A stretch of DNA of 64,000 nt. It comes from Leptodactylus fallax (lineage: Eukaryota > Chordata > Amphibia > Anura > Leptodactylidae). The stretch spans positions 5,084,001 to 5,148,000 of the forward strand of contig CAMRHE010000018.1 of NCBI GenBank assembly GCA_947044405.1, read 5' to 3'. Below are positions 1-12,087 of this stretch, piece by piece (position 1 is the stretch's first letter; every line of letters starts with the position of its first letter). The position numbers were made by a program, and so were the translations under genes. The notes beneath the pieces were generated by a model that was not told the DNA's origin, ran no database searches, and saw only the letters and a program-made list of their open reading frames with translations.

Positions 1-511
1 TACAGTATTATCATACCCTGCTTCATTAAAAACAGTAAGAAAGACAGCCACAATGAAATGTATGCAATCCATTGCTGTACAGCATGGCTGTCATACATGG
101 CACATCCCGATATAGAGAGCCAGCATACCACATAACACAGGATTTCATCCTGTTGTCTCAAGAGTAAAAGATCCTATCTCTGTTCTGGTTTCAGGACCTT
201 AGAATCTCTCAAGTCCCTTTCCTTATTATGTGCAAGCGATAGTATTTGGTGTATCATACTTTGAACATAAGCTTTTAGCCTCGCAGGGATAAAGAGATAT
301 TTCTGTTCACCAGTGGTATACCCATTGAATACGATGTACACCTCCTGTTGGAGAGACTTCATCCAATCTACCACCCAGAAAGATGAAGACTACATATTAA
401 TATACTGGTTTACTCCTTCCTTTAAGCATCTTTTAGGCCACTTACTGTTTCCATAGAACAGTCTGTTCCAATGTATATATGTATATCCTGTATTCCCACG
501 AATTTGCTTAA

Positions 512-1005
512 AGGGGTATTCCCATGAACATAATCATATTTATATTTGTAGATAATGCAAAGTTAAAGATTTTTGCAAATATAAGTAGCTAAAAATTCTG
601 CAGAGTTTTAAACATTTTCTCTAACTATCTTAGTGGTGATCGTCTGTTGTCTTGATCGGTTGCCAATGGATACGACCATGAATGCAGAAACTTTCTATGG
701 TCTGGAACTTGTCAGGAACCCAGCCATGATTTTATTATTGTAGTTGGGTTATCAGGCAGAGACACTACATGTATCAAAAGATAACCCGACCACAATAAGC
801 AAATCATGGCTGTCTTTCTGACCTTAGAAAGTTCCTACATTTATGGTCGTATCCACTGGCAACCGATCAAGACAACAACTCATGACCACAAGATATTTAA
901 TATCTTTAAAACTCTGCAAAATGTTTAATGACTTATATTTGCAAAACTGTTTAACTTTTAATTTTCTACAAATTTAAAAATGGTTATGGTCATGGGACTA
1001 CCCCT
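512..1005. mobile_element. TTAA-flanked foldback MITE (piggyBac-like)
   Basis: The element begins AGGGGTATTCCCATG and ends with the near inverted copy CATGGGACTACCCCT. TTAA flanks it at 508-511 and 1006-1009. The two halves are inverted copies of each other almost to the centre, so the whole 494 bp can fold back. It has no coding capacity. TTAA target duplications are the hallmark of piggyBac transposons, so a non-autonomous piggyBac-like origin is inferred. A related copy lies at 31110-31595. Confidence 0.75.
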
Positions 1006-1048
1006 TTAACGCCTACTGACATTTAAGGATCTTGAATTAATGTATCTG

Positions 1049-1254
1049 AGGCTAACGCCCTACATTGCTAAAAATCTGCTTTTTTGTTGCAGTTTTTTCC
1101 CCAAAACCACAAGTGTATTGAGCAGAAGGGAGAAATATAAGAGCTTCCATTATATTTCTCATTCCTTTTGGAGCCAGTCCTGGGTTTGACTCAAAAAACT
1201 TCAGCAAAATCTGCAATAAAGAAAACGCTTTTCTGCAACGTGGTGCCTTAACCT
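1049..1254. mobile_element. MITE of the GGCTAAGGCCCCAC family, diverged
   Basis: The left end reads AGGCTAACGCCCTACATTGC and the right end GCAACGTGGTGCCTTAACC, which are inverted versions of each other with a few changes. The same ends recur in at least six other places in the window. It is non-coding. Confidence 0.55.
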
Positions 1255-2406
1255 TGAAGTGTTTTTCAAGATGGGATGATCTGCACTAAGACATGTTAAA
1301 AGTCATCAAACTACATCTCTTATTATCTTTAGTGAGCACCAGTTCAGTTTACAGAGGTCATCTCCAGTCACCATTGAAGAGCACTGATAGTCTTTCATAA
1401 GATCTCATAATCATAAATTAGAAATGACGACCTTTTTAGTAATAATTATGCTCCAAACCACTTTATTCTATACTGCGGTAACAATGTCCAGTCTGTTTTA
1501 TCCCTAAGTTGGCCATACAAATAAAATAAATGTTAGCCATACCCACTAATCTCATCAGGATCAGCGGAAAAATGCTGGACATTATGGGGTTTGGCATTAT
1601 GGGGGTTTCCCATTCTACTCTTCCAGTTAAAATAAACATGCACACTACCTGCAGCTGAAAGCGCATGTTTATGGTGGAGTCAGAAAGAATAGGGATCATA
1701 TGTGTGTGCTTTCCTGTGTTCACGGTCATCCCTGCTGAGTAAGGTGAGTTCTCATGAGGCAGAAAACCATGTGCTTGATGCCAAAACAACCTCATTCAGA
1801 TGAATGGAAGTCTCAGAAACTGCTACAAATCTGCCACACGTGACTATCCCCTTATGCACTATGACAACTGCTGTAGGTGTATTCCATATCTGACAGGAAT
1901 TGCTTTTAAAATTATTATTTTCATGGTATTTAATTAAAGTGCAAGTCACGAATAGTTACACATGTGAACACTTTCATGACAGCTCTTTGGTACAAATATT
2001 GCATGAAAATTAAGAAGGGAATTCCACTTTACCTTCACTACCATTCTGCCTATTCCATAATATAGAATTATATTTTACTATATTTTCATCTATATTACCA
2101 TTCCGTCCAAACTCCCAAACACATGCACACTCAGCTTTGCTGTGTTCTGAATGGGAAGGAGGAGTAAACTGCTGCCAGACACCTTTGGAGGTAGCTTTTT
2201 CTCCCTGAGAGCAAAGGATTGGGATGTTGAAATCCAACCCCCTAAACCTTGTGTCCCTCAAAATCTGCTGACGGGGCAATCAGGAGGCCCCCATACAGAT
2301 TACATGGTTGTCCAGAGCCTCCAAAATCTGCAGGCCTGGCAGGTGTTAATCTAACATGTATGACTGTCTTTACTTTGGAAACCCATAATAATATTACACT
2401 AATATC

Positions 2407-2748
2407 TAAAAGGAGCCTGTCAGCAGGTCTGAAAAGTCCAATGTTATATATCATCTGATAGGCACCGTTACACAGATATAATCCCTTTTAGGGTTTATGC
2501 AAATTAGGGTATACTAGCCAAGTGGGCGGTAACACTGTATGACATACAGCAGTGTCCCCGTCCTCAGAGTAAACAGTGTTACCGCCCACTTGGCTGCTTT
2601 ACCTAATTTACATAAACACTAAAAGGGCTTATATCTATGGAATGGTAGAATGGATTTTGATTTAGCAAAACAGCAAAATGCACAGGGTGGCGGATCCTAC
2701 AAGATGAAATATGTCATTGGCCTTTTCAGACCTGGTGACAGATCCTCT
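2407..2748. mobile_element. Palindromic TTAA-type MITE (AGGAGCCTGTCA ends)
   Basis: The left end reads AGGAGCCTGTCAGCAGGTCT and the right end AGACCTGGTGACAGATCCT followed by CTTTAA. Inner arms around 2515-2600 (AGCCAAGTGGGCGGTAACAC and its inverted copy) also pair. TTAA is present at 2749-2752; the left target site has decayed. It is non-coding. Related AGAGGACCTGTCA ends occur near 12838, 18764, 43025 and 50438. Confidence 0.6.
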
Positions 2749-3029
2749 TTAAGGCTCTGGCTAAAATTTCATATCCTCCAACATTTGAAGAACAAAAGTG
2801 TCTCTTTGCCTAGAGGCAGGTTCTAAATTCTGAAAATGAAATTTTTTTACCTGATTCCCATCGAGATCAATTTACCATATCATTGAGGTGTAGGCCTAGA
2901 TGTGTCTAAGACTGGAGAAAGGACTAACTTGTTATCTGTTATAGTCATCTCTTTCTTGAGATAATTGCGAAGATTCTTATGAGAGGTCAACCCATCAAGT
3001 AATGTCCTCTGCCTAAACCAATCATGTTA

Positions 3030-3325
3030 AGGCCATGGCCCCATGTTGTGGAAACGCTGTGGCAAAATACGCACGCTGCATTTTACAGTACCTGGCTGAT
3101 CCCATCCACACATTGCAGGAAAAAATCTACAGTGGAAATGCTGTGATTTCAAAAACGCTCGCATTTCTGCAAATCGCAGCATGTAAATTATACCTACAGA
3201 AACGCTGGCGTTTTCCATATAGGTATAATAGAAGCAGAAAGTCAGCAGAGGAAAACGCTGAGCAAAAAAAACCGCGACGTGTTTTCTCGGCAGTCTTTTC
3301 CACAATGATTTTTGGCAGCGATTTG
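3030..3325. mobile_element. MITE of the GGCTAAGGCCCCAC family, right end lost
   Basis: It starts after TTA at 3027-3029 with AGGCCATGGCCCCATGTTGT and shares the internal run with the copies at 24011, 35992 and 39607 (tacctacagaaacgc and ttccatataggtataata). The expected right terminus is missing or too changed to place. It is non-coding. Confidence 0.5.
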
Positions 3326-3416
3326 CCCTCGCTTTCCAGTCTGTAGTGATGATCTTTCCTTATGATAGCGATAGCATGGCACAGAAGGAACTGAGCAGAT
3401 TGGTATATAGTTTTAT

Positions 3417-3587
3417 GGGAAAAGATTCAGTATAACTTATTTTACTTTGCTCTAAATCTTTGTTCATTCTGGACCAAAGTGAATGGTTTTAGGAAAGGCT
3501 GTTAATAACTAATCGGACCGCCCACTGGACTTCTATGCCCAGAATGAATGGGTTGAATGAATAACAAGTTATACTGAATCTTTTCCC
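3417..3587. repeat. Foldback repeat with 22-bp perfect arms
   Basis: The sequence GGGAAAAGATTCAGTATAAC is followed about 130 bp later by its exact inverted copy (3566-3587). The perfect match spans 22 bp. I cannot assign a family, and no clear target duplication is visible. Confidence 0.55.
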
Positions 3588-5265
3588 CAAAAATTAGACC
3601 TTATTCTACTCAGCTTCTCCTGCTCTTTAACATGACAGGTTCACTTTTTAACCAATGTCATAAAACTTGGAAGAAGAATTACAAATTGTTACAGCCTAGG
3701 ATTTCTGGCAATCTACATTAATAAATGAATCTGAAAATGTTGGAGGGTATGAAATCTTTTCGATTAGATCTGCCAGCCTGTCTCTTTAGAATGGAGAAGA
3801 CTATACACATATCTAATCTCATATGAAGAAAGAGAAAACATTTCATCTAGAAAGAATGTTAAATGACTATAGAATTGTTTATTCTCATAACAAAGCATGG
3901 TCATTTTAAGGATAACACAAAGACACGATGACAAAGTTTATACATCCTAATTTTTTGTTAATAGAAAACTGTGTAAAATTGTATAGATGTTCCATCAAAA
4001 ACAATTGATAACATTGTAAGATTCCATTTGTAGTTCTAGAATACCATTTATTGAGCCAACACATTACTCAATTGGTATTCAAAGATTGATGCCAGGCAGT
4101 ATGCCACTTCCCTGTGTCATGTTCTGAATACCCATTGGATAAAAAAAAAAATTTCTCAAAGAGCTGTCATGTTGTCACTAGTCAGCAGCATAAGACCTAT
4201 CCTGGATCTTTGAAAATGACTCTTCTGCTCTGGGACTCGCTTGCACCAGGTTAACGTTCTCTATTATCTACCTTTATAGGAAAACAAAGTGTATAAAGTG
4301 CCATACACCTGGCCTTCAGGCAACAGAGAAGAAATGTGCAGATATAATAAGCACCAGCACTCTCATCATTGAAGGTCAAGGTCATAAGAGGTTGTAGTTT
4401 AAAACTACTATGACGCCGACTGCAGATCATGTTTTACAGTTCCATTTTTTTTTCATAAATTTGCTATTTATTAAATTTGTGTTTGAATTATTTCTATAGA
4501 AACATGCAAGAATCTGAGCAGCACAAGCTCAGTAGTCAGTACCGAATTCTTTTCTACTTTACAAGTTTACATTTTTCTTATTGCCAAAACTATAAACTTG
4601 TGTGAGAGCAGGGGGCATGTCTTATATATGAACATTATTTGGTAAGTGCAAACTTAGCCATACTATATGGTAATGCCATATATTAAAAAATTAAAAATTT
4701 ATTTCTTAAATATATCCGCTCTCTAGCAAAATACATATTCTCAGAAACCATTCCATGCCAGCCTAAGTCTTCCACAGTACAGTTCAGGCATGGCAGCCAG
4801 TACTATTGACTGAGCCCCAATAAACTCTAGATAGTGTGGATTTGGGGGTTTTGGATTATGTGATACAGCAAGTAAAGTGCACTCTAGAAAGTTAATTTTT
4901 GGCATGCCTCATCACACCTCGCTTTCTCATAAACCTAACAACTGATGCACAGAGACATTTTATTTCCTCTTAAAACAAGCATATCTGTAAAAACCATAAA
5001 GTGGGACCCTAGGATCCCATAAGAAGGCTTTGTGTTCAGTAAATTTCTCAGGAAGCCTCAACTATGATTTAGCTAATTTCAGGATACTTACAGTAACTCC
5101 ACCTTGAAGGTTAAAATAGTGTAATTCAAAAGGAAAGAGGAAGGATTCCTAGAAAGTGTGCTCCAATATTTCTTGCAAGCAGTACACAAAAAGTAGAACA
5201 TTTTCCTTTTTACAGAAAAAGTATAAAAGCTTAAATATAACTGAAAAAGGGGGTTAAAGTGTGTC

Positions 5266-5273
5266 TATTTACA
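5266..5273 (-). promoter_or_regulatory. Pumilio recognition element in the 3'UTR
   Basis: The minus strand reads TGTAAATA, a full match to the Pumilio consensus UGUANAUA, in the probable nr3c2 3'UTR. An 8-mer can occur by chance in AT-rich sequence, so this is a candidate only. Confidence 0.35.
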
Positions 5274-5313
5274 AACAGATATTGCAAAATGGTAAATTAG
5301 ATATGATGCTAAA

Positions 5314-5320
5314 AAGGCAC
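5314..5320 (-). promoter_or_regulatory. miR-124 seed match in the 3'UTR
   Basis: The minus-strand RNA would read GUGCCUU, complementary to bases 2-8 of miR-124. The human receptor mRNA is a reported miR-124 target, so a functional site is plausible. Confidence 0.5.
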
Positions 5321-6129
5321 AGCTTTCCCTTCCTTAAATACACTGTAAACAGTTCAGAATCCATGCAAAACATTTTCACTTTACAAAAAAAAAAAAAAAA
5401 AGAAATTACCTTATTTAGACAAAGATAGTACTTAAATATTCTCCATCAAAATAGAATTCTTTCAAAAATACTTTCCTATGCTTTCCATTTTTCCATTCAT
5501 CCGTAGTCATTAAAGATTGTTTGTCTCATTTACAAAATTACCATACATTTTTGATCCAGGTCCTTCACAATTTATACATATACAGCAATATACAGTACAG
5601 CATAGACTGCGTAAAGCCAGCACAATTTAACACATAAAAAATCTAGACGGGGGCATTTATTTTAGCATCTTTCTAGCTTCCTTTTAATTAAATAAATGTC
5701 TACATTACACACTAGGTTTTGTGGGAAAATTGCTGCATGCGTATATGGCAGAAAATATCTGACTATACCCTGGGGCACTGCTCACAGCGCTTATTTCATC
5801 TCTCTGCAGCAAACATTAAAAAGTGGCCACAGCCTTCATCCTGCAACATGATGACATGGGACAACTAATTCCACAAATGGGTAGAGATATTCAACATCAA
5901 ATGTTCCTTAATATTTTATACAATAGCTTTTTTATTTTTATTTTTGATACAAGAAAAGAATATTTAATGCCCCATAATGACCAAACACGTTGTGTGCAAA
6001 CCAAGAATAACCTTTTAAAAAGTCTTTCTGAGTCCATAAACCCGATTAAAACAAACAAAACCAGAAACTCCATGGCATATTTTAAAATTTCATTGTTAAA
6101 ATATCAAAATGAATCAGTTATTGACTAGA

Positions 6130-6142
6130 TATGGCTTTTTAT
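6130..6142 (-). promoter_or_regulatory. miR-135 site in the 3'UTR, 13-base match
   Basis: The plus strand reads TATGGCTTTTTAT, identical to the first 13 bases of miR-135a as I recall it. The nr3c2 mRNA on the minus strand would therefore pair with the whole seed and beyond. It lies about 210 nt after the stop codon. miR-135a has been reported to repress human NR3C2, so this looks like a conserved regulatory site. Confidence 0.6.
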
Positions 6143-6354
6143 CCATAGGAATTGGAGTAATTTTCAAGCGCTTGGGGTGCTGGCGGCAACTCTCTTATTC
6201 CTGGCATGTCTTCTGTGCCCAAACAGTGCGATTTATTTTTATCATTTAATGTTTGTCCTTGTTTTTGAATGAAAAGAGTCATTTCTTGGAACCAGCTTGG
6301 GTATGGAACATCAGAGGAAACTTAAGGCAAAGTTCTCCTGTAAGACTCTTCCAG

Positions 6355-6693
<339 letters not shown>

Positions 6694-7309
6694 TTAAGGC
6701 AGGGAATCGATAGCCCAAAATAATTAGGAGTGGTTTTAAGGGGGTGGCTCACATTTGCTAGGGACTCCCAACAGAGGAGATGCTCAGGAGCAACATTAAT
6801 TTACCAATGACCTCCTTAAATACCTTAGACCACCATGGTATGTAACATAAACCCTTTCACTAACCTACGCCACTAGGAATGTCTAAAAATGTGGGGTTCC
6901 TAACGTACACCTCTGGTTGCCCAGGTCCCCATTTTTTTTTTTTTTTATAACAAAGCCAGGCCTGTCTTTGAGTATGTTCATTTTACTTGTAGCCATACTT
7001 ATTAGACTGATAAGAACACCATGCCTCAAGGATCTTTAAGTTTCTATTGATTTTGAAGCCTGCAGTTTCATTGCTTTAAAGATGATATTTAATTTCTAAA
7101 ATATCAATCTTTTCAGAGATATATTATGCAGGTTCAATACACTGTTCAGTCAAACACTTCCAAAGAAATTTGGTAAGTGCACAAAAAGCCAAAAGTGAAT
7201 CTCAAATGTGGCATCCTACATCCCAATGGCTGACAAAAATCACAAACATTTCACAAATCAATGCAACCCACATCACAATGAAAGGTTTATGAGCAGTTCT
7301 AGAAAAAAT

Positions 7310-7745
7310 AGTAATAGCACTATTATAAGTAATAGTGTATAAGTAGTAGAAGGCATTAAAGCCAAAGTGTTAAAGGTAGGTAGGAGAAGTTAAGAAGTAT
7401 AGTAGGTGTAGATGATGCAATAGCAGTACTATAAATATAATAGTACAGGATAGTATAATGTAGCAGAAGTAAGTCTGAAGAATAGCAGAAGTAGTCTAGC
7501 TAATAAAACAGCTGTACTACAGGGAATTAAGTAGTAAAAGCAGAAGTAATAGTTATATTAGAATAATAGAACTAGCAGAAATCATTTAGTAATAGTATAT
7601 AATAATGTCTTAGTAGTAGTTGCAGCAGAAGTAAAATGACGCGTCATATAGTTTAGTGGTAGAAGTAATCATAAATAAGGTAAAGTAGTTGTAATGAAAG
7701 TAGTACTACATGTAGTAAAATAAATCCTAGTAATAATAGTCATTA
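7310..7745. repeat. Degenerate TAG/GTA-rich low-complexity tract
   Basis: For over 400 bp the plus strand is dominated by imperfect TAG, TAA and GTA triplets (gtagtagaag, aatagtatataataatg, gtagtagttgcagcag). This looks like an old, decayed trinucleotide expansion. No coding frame runs through it. Confidence 0.6.
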
Positions 7746-8361
7746 TTCAGACATTTTTTGGTTTACCTTTTTTGTACACATGAACAAATCATTATCAGCT
7801 GCTCAATATTATACTACAGATTACGCAAAATGTGTAAAACTTTCAATTCTGTCACGTTGTACATATATGTACATCCAGTTCTCCTCTTCATTATACAGGC
7901 AATGACAAAACTTAATTTCTCGACAAATGACTAATATCCTTTCCTTGAAGGACAGACAAGTATCACCCATGACACATGCTCCTTTCTTATATACACGTGC
8001 ACAATCTACTCACACCCACTCAGCACCTTATAGAACAGTACTTGTACTAACCTCAAGGGGCCAACAGAGCAACACATAGCAGGGAGAGTGGGTATGACCA
8101 TGCTTATACCACTTTCCAGAAACAGACATCTCTTCCAATGTAAAGAAAAATACAGGAAGGATGAAGATTCATGATGCATACATAAAATGTATAATTTAAG
8201 CAGTCCTGATATGTCATATGCCTTACAGGAGCAGTTACATCACAGAGGCGGGGATAGGTACAGAGGAAACAAGTTTTAGACTGTTTAATGCTGTCTTAAC
8301 ACTTCTTCATCTCAGTACTTGAAGCCTTTACAGAGGTTAATATACAAATCTATACCTGATA

Positions 8362-8716
8362 CAGGTGCATCTCAATAAATTAGAATATCTTTGAAATGTT
8401 CATTCATTTCAGTAATTCAGTAATACAATCCATAATCAGCGTCTTCCATGATTGTGTGTCCTACTGAACCAGACTGAGGGACCATTAAAAGGCTTAGGAA
8501 ACCTTGGCAGGTGATACACTGAATTTACAATACTGAACTTTTTCACAATATTCTAATTTTCTTAGATTTGTGTTTTCATTAGATTAGATTTCTGTTTTCA
8601 CAGAACACCCTGTGTGTAAAGAATCTAGAAAATATTGGAGTTCACTTTTTAATTTAATTACTGAAATAAATAAACGTTTTCAAAGATATTCTAATTTATT
8701 GAGATGTGTGTACCTG
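8362..8716. mobile_element. TA-flanked MITE with CAGGTGCATCTCAATAAATT ends (copy 1)
   Basis: The left end reads CAGGTGCATCTCAATAAATT. The right end, AATTTATTGAGATGTGTGTA then CCTG, is its inverted copy with small changes. TA flanks both ends (8360-8361, 8717-8718), as in Tc1/mariner insertions. The element is 355 bp and non-coding. A second copy lies 3 kb away at 11720-12087 in inverted orientation, sharing the internal runs ggtgatacactgaattt and tgtgtcctactgaacc. Confidence 0.8.
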
Positions 8717-11700
8717 TACTTGTGACCTTGCTGCTGGCATATTCAAGTCATGTAATGATGAATGATCTCATGATAGTAATGGCAGGGGTGGGGGACACAG
8801 ATAGTTTCAGTGATAGCTATTTCAGTTTTATATCTATATAATTATAGCTCTTGGTGATATCTAGTCTGGGTGGATTTTTACCTTGGATGTAGATTCTTTG
8901 TTATTGGTTACTTAAAAATGATGCACCCACTACATGCCCTAATACACACTACAGTTTTTATGGCAAATTGAAGCAAGAAAGGTACTGTACAAAGTTGTGA
9001 TAGTCCAGCATCATAGTGTACAATATAACCCTGCAATACTGACTGTTAGTAATATAACAACTTTCATGAGGCTACATTTGGAGAGAGAGATCTGGAAATG
9101 ATCCAATCTATTTGCTGACATTTCTCATTTGGTCCCTGCAGTTATGGCATTTCCAGTAAGTTGATTAATAGCATTAAACAGTGTGAGATTTACTTTATTC
9201 ACAGTCCTGCAGGATACGACGGGGGGTCAATAAAGATGAGACATTACAAGCAATAAACCCCTCTTTTCCATTTCTAGGGTAACTTTCTTAATTCAGAAGC
9301 TTGCAAGTTATCTGAACGGCTTTTTAACTGAAGGTGATTGGGTGACCCACTGATCAGTTCTTAATACACGACATATGGCCACACAGATGTAGCAAACGTT
9401 AACATGACTTAGCAAATATTAAGATGACCATCACCTACAGCATTCATAAATACATGGATGGACCAGAATGGCCAGTGCTAGCCATTGTGTTCTGGTTTAT
9501 AGGGTAGGATCCTGAGCAGGGTACTTAGCTCTATGATGTCCACAATTCCTAACAAGGTATATGGCCAGGGTCCACTATTTTGACCGTGAAAACAGCATAA
9601 AGACTAAATCACACCAATGGTAGGTAATAGTACTATACTGTAATTTAATCATCAGATGTATAAGCATACAGATCTACATGAAATTGCTGCATATTGATAA
9701 ATATTATAATTTACACTAATTAGACTTGCTATTTGTGTTACCATTGCTCTGAATACTAAGCATGTGCTGACATTTTCTGCCATTTTGAACTGAAGCATCA
9801 CAAGAAGGTCACAGTAATTCAGAATGGTAAGGCTGGAATATTATTGAGATTCTTCAGTGGGAGGAACCGGCATTATTTTACGCTGAATACTAACATATAT
9901 AGGTTCAAAAAGATAAAGCTTTCAAATCTCAAGCTTGACATTTCCCATTACATTCAATGGCAAATACTTACAAGGAGCCCGATATTACCAATGAAATAAT
10001 AATGGGGCATCTTTTCTTAACACTCTGCATTAAGGCATTCCTCCACCTGGCAATATATAACTAAATTGGCAACCTAATACTACTATTTCCCTTGTCCCAT
10101 GAATGTGGCCCTAAACAGTCTCAAATTGTCAGCCTGGGAAATGCTAAGGTCAATACAGTTCTAGGAGGATTAGGCTTGATTTTAATGAAGAATGCAACTA
10201 TATTACTTTAAACTTGTATTTTTGAAGAATGCAATTGTCTGCATACAACAAAAGTACAAACATGCTAACCAAAAGTGTGCTGTGGTATGTCACGTATCCC
10301 GTACGTCCCCAATAACATAAAGAGTGCATGCAGGTACATATTAGAACACTCTAAATATTGAATGGTAGTAAAGAGCTGTATAATGAAGCCTGAAAACCAC
10401 AGAAAGGGTTAAGGAGAATCAAAATCATATACATCATGTACACCACCCCAGCTGAACCACTGTATTAATATACTGTAGTATTCACATGGAAAAATAATAT
10501 TGACTAATTTCCTCCACTGAATAGTATAGGAGGGTCTCTCTTATCTAACCCATAGCAACAGTCTTTCGAGCTATGTGAACAGGACTTCACAAAGAAAAAA
10601 AATCTTTCATGATGTGATCAATCATCCTCTAAGGCCTAACAGTCCTAGGACTGGGAGGCGTGGCCCCTTTTTTTTTTTGTTCCCCCCGTAAGTATAAGTA
10701 TTATCTAAAAGGAGGACACAAAGGGACAAAACCAAAGATGATGATTAAAATCAGCATGTTCAGTAGCACATTGATGGCATCGTTAAGTGGACCTACCCAT
10801 ACAATAGAGTCACGATGGTGTCAGATAACAATGAGGAATAATAAGAAGTTCTATAAGCCTATTGTTGGCTGCTGGTGATAATAATACATGTGATCATTTA
10901 GCGTCATATCACTCTTCAATAGACAAAGAGAAAATCAATTCTTTTCATTTAGCCTCAGATCATTATATAAGAGACGCTAACCTGTCCCTTCATATGCCCA
11001 TGGAGCCATGTGGTACTAAACATGAACACAATGTAGATGCTACTGTCAGTGACCGTCATCTGAACTAATAGTAGAAGGCTTTAGACAGGTGAAACTTTAC
11101 AACAATGCATGGGACTAAGTGCCTGAGACTACAAGAAATATTGTATAGTTAGGAAGGAAATAACAGTATCGGCTTGTCTTCATTGTTGTCACTCTTACTT
11201 CACTCTTTTAAAGCGGTAGCAGGAAACCTTACATAAAGAGAAGCACAAGTCTCCTTCCCACATCAGTCACAAATAAGTAATTATTATCTCATCACGCATC
11301 TACTTTTCTCACGAACAGGAAGCATGACTCACCCTGGCATTCTGCAAGCATACAATATGCCAAGCAAGTTTTTTCATTGATTTGTGTGAAATATTATGTA
11401 TTATTTTGGTATCTTCCCACTGTATTTATATGACAACAGTACAAAAGGTGCCTTCTCGAAGAAATCTGCCAAGGGTAAAGCTAGTAATTTCTTCAAGTCT
11501 ATGTTCAATTCACTCAGTTTCCCAGCTCTTCAGAAATAATAAGTGAAAAATATGGCACATTCTGAAAGTCACTCGGTGGCAAACAATTTATAGGAATTCT
11601 TCAGATCTCATAGTGTAATGCTTAAAATGGGATAAACAACAATCCATTATATATTCAGTGCAAATCGAGAGACATTTCTTATAGTAATGGTGGTCACATT

Positions 11701-11719
11701 TTCATATAAACTTATTATA

Positions 11720-12087
11720 CAGGAGCATCTCAATAAATTAGAATATCTTTGAAACATTTATTTATTTCAGTAATTTAAATGAAAAAGTGACCTCCTATAT
11801 TTTCTAGATTCTTTACACACAGAGTGTTCTATTTCAAGTGTTTTATTTCTGTAAATGTTGATTATGGATTACAGGTAATGAAAACCAAAATCTAAGAAAA
11901 TTTGAATATTGTAAAAAAGTTCAGTATTGTAAATTCAGTGTATCACCTGCCAAGGTTTCCTAAGCCTTTAAATGGTCCCTCAGTCTGGTTCAGCAGGACA
12001 CACAATCATGGAAGACGCTGATTATGAATTGTATTACTGAAATGAATGAACGTTTCAAAGATATTCTAGTTTATTGAAGTGCACCTG
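11720..12087. mobile_element. TA-flanked MITE with CAGGAGCATCTCAATAAATT ends (copy 2)
   Basis: The ends read CAGGAGCATCTCAATAAATT and the inverted version ...GAAGTGCACCTG, with TA at 11718-11719 and 12088-12089. The interior is the reverse complement of the interior of 8362-8716. It is 368 bp and non-coding, most likely mobilised by a Tc1/mariner transposase encoded elsewhere. Confidence 0.8.

Larger units (their letters stand above)
1..3869. other. 3' flank of nr3c2, no gene seen
   Basis: This stretch lies beyond the probable end of the nr3c2 3'UTR. I find no spliced or long coding frame in it. It holds four small DNA-transposon derivatives and one foldback sequence, listed separately (512-1005, 1049-1254, 2407-2748, 3030-3325, 3417-3587). 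Positions 1-500 and 1260-2400 show nothing I can name. Confidence 0.5.
3870..6354 (-). other. nr3c2: nr3c2 3' untranslated region (probable extent)
   Basis: This AT-rich sequence directly follows the stop codon at 6355-6357. Unlike every long intron here it contains no recognisable transposon copy, which fits a retained untranslated region. Human NR3C2 has a 3'UTR of about 2.5 kb. Minus-strand AATAAA motifs (TTTATT on the plus strand) lie at 5656-5661, 4467-4472, 4047-4052 and 3878-3883. The last would give a UTR close to the human length and was used to set the end, so the true cleavage site is uncertain. MicroRNA and Pumilio motifs are listed separately. Confidence 0.45.

Noticed and set aside
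174..374. A possible upstream or downstream neighbouring gene at the left edge
   Set aside because: The short minus frame has no recognisable domain, no convincing splice sites and ordinary base composition.
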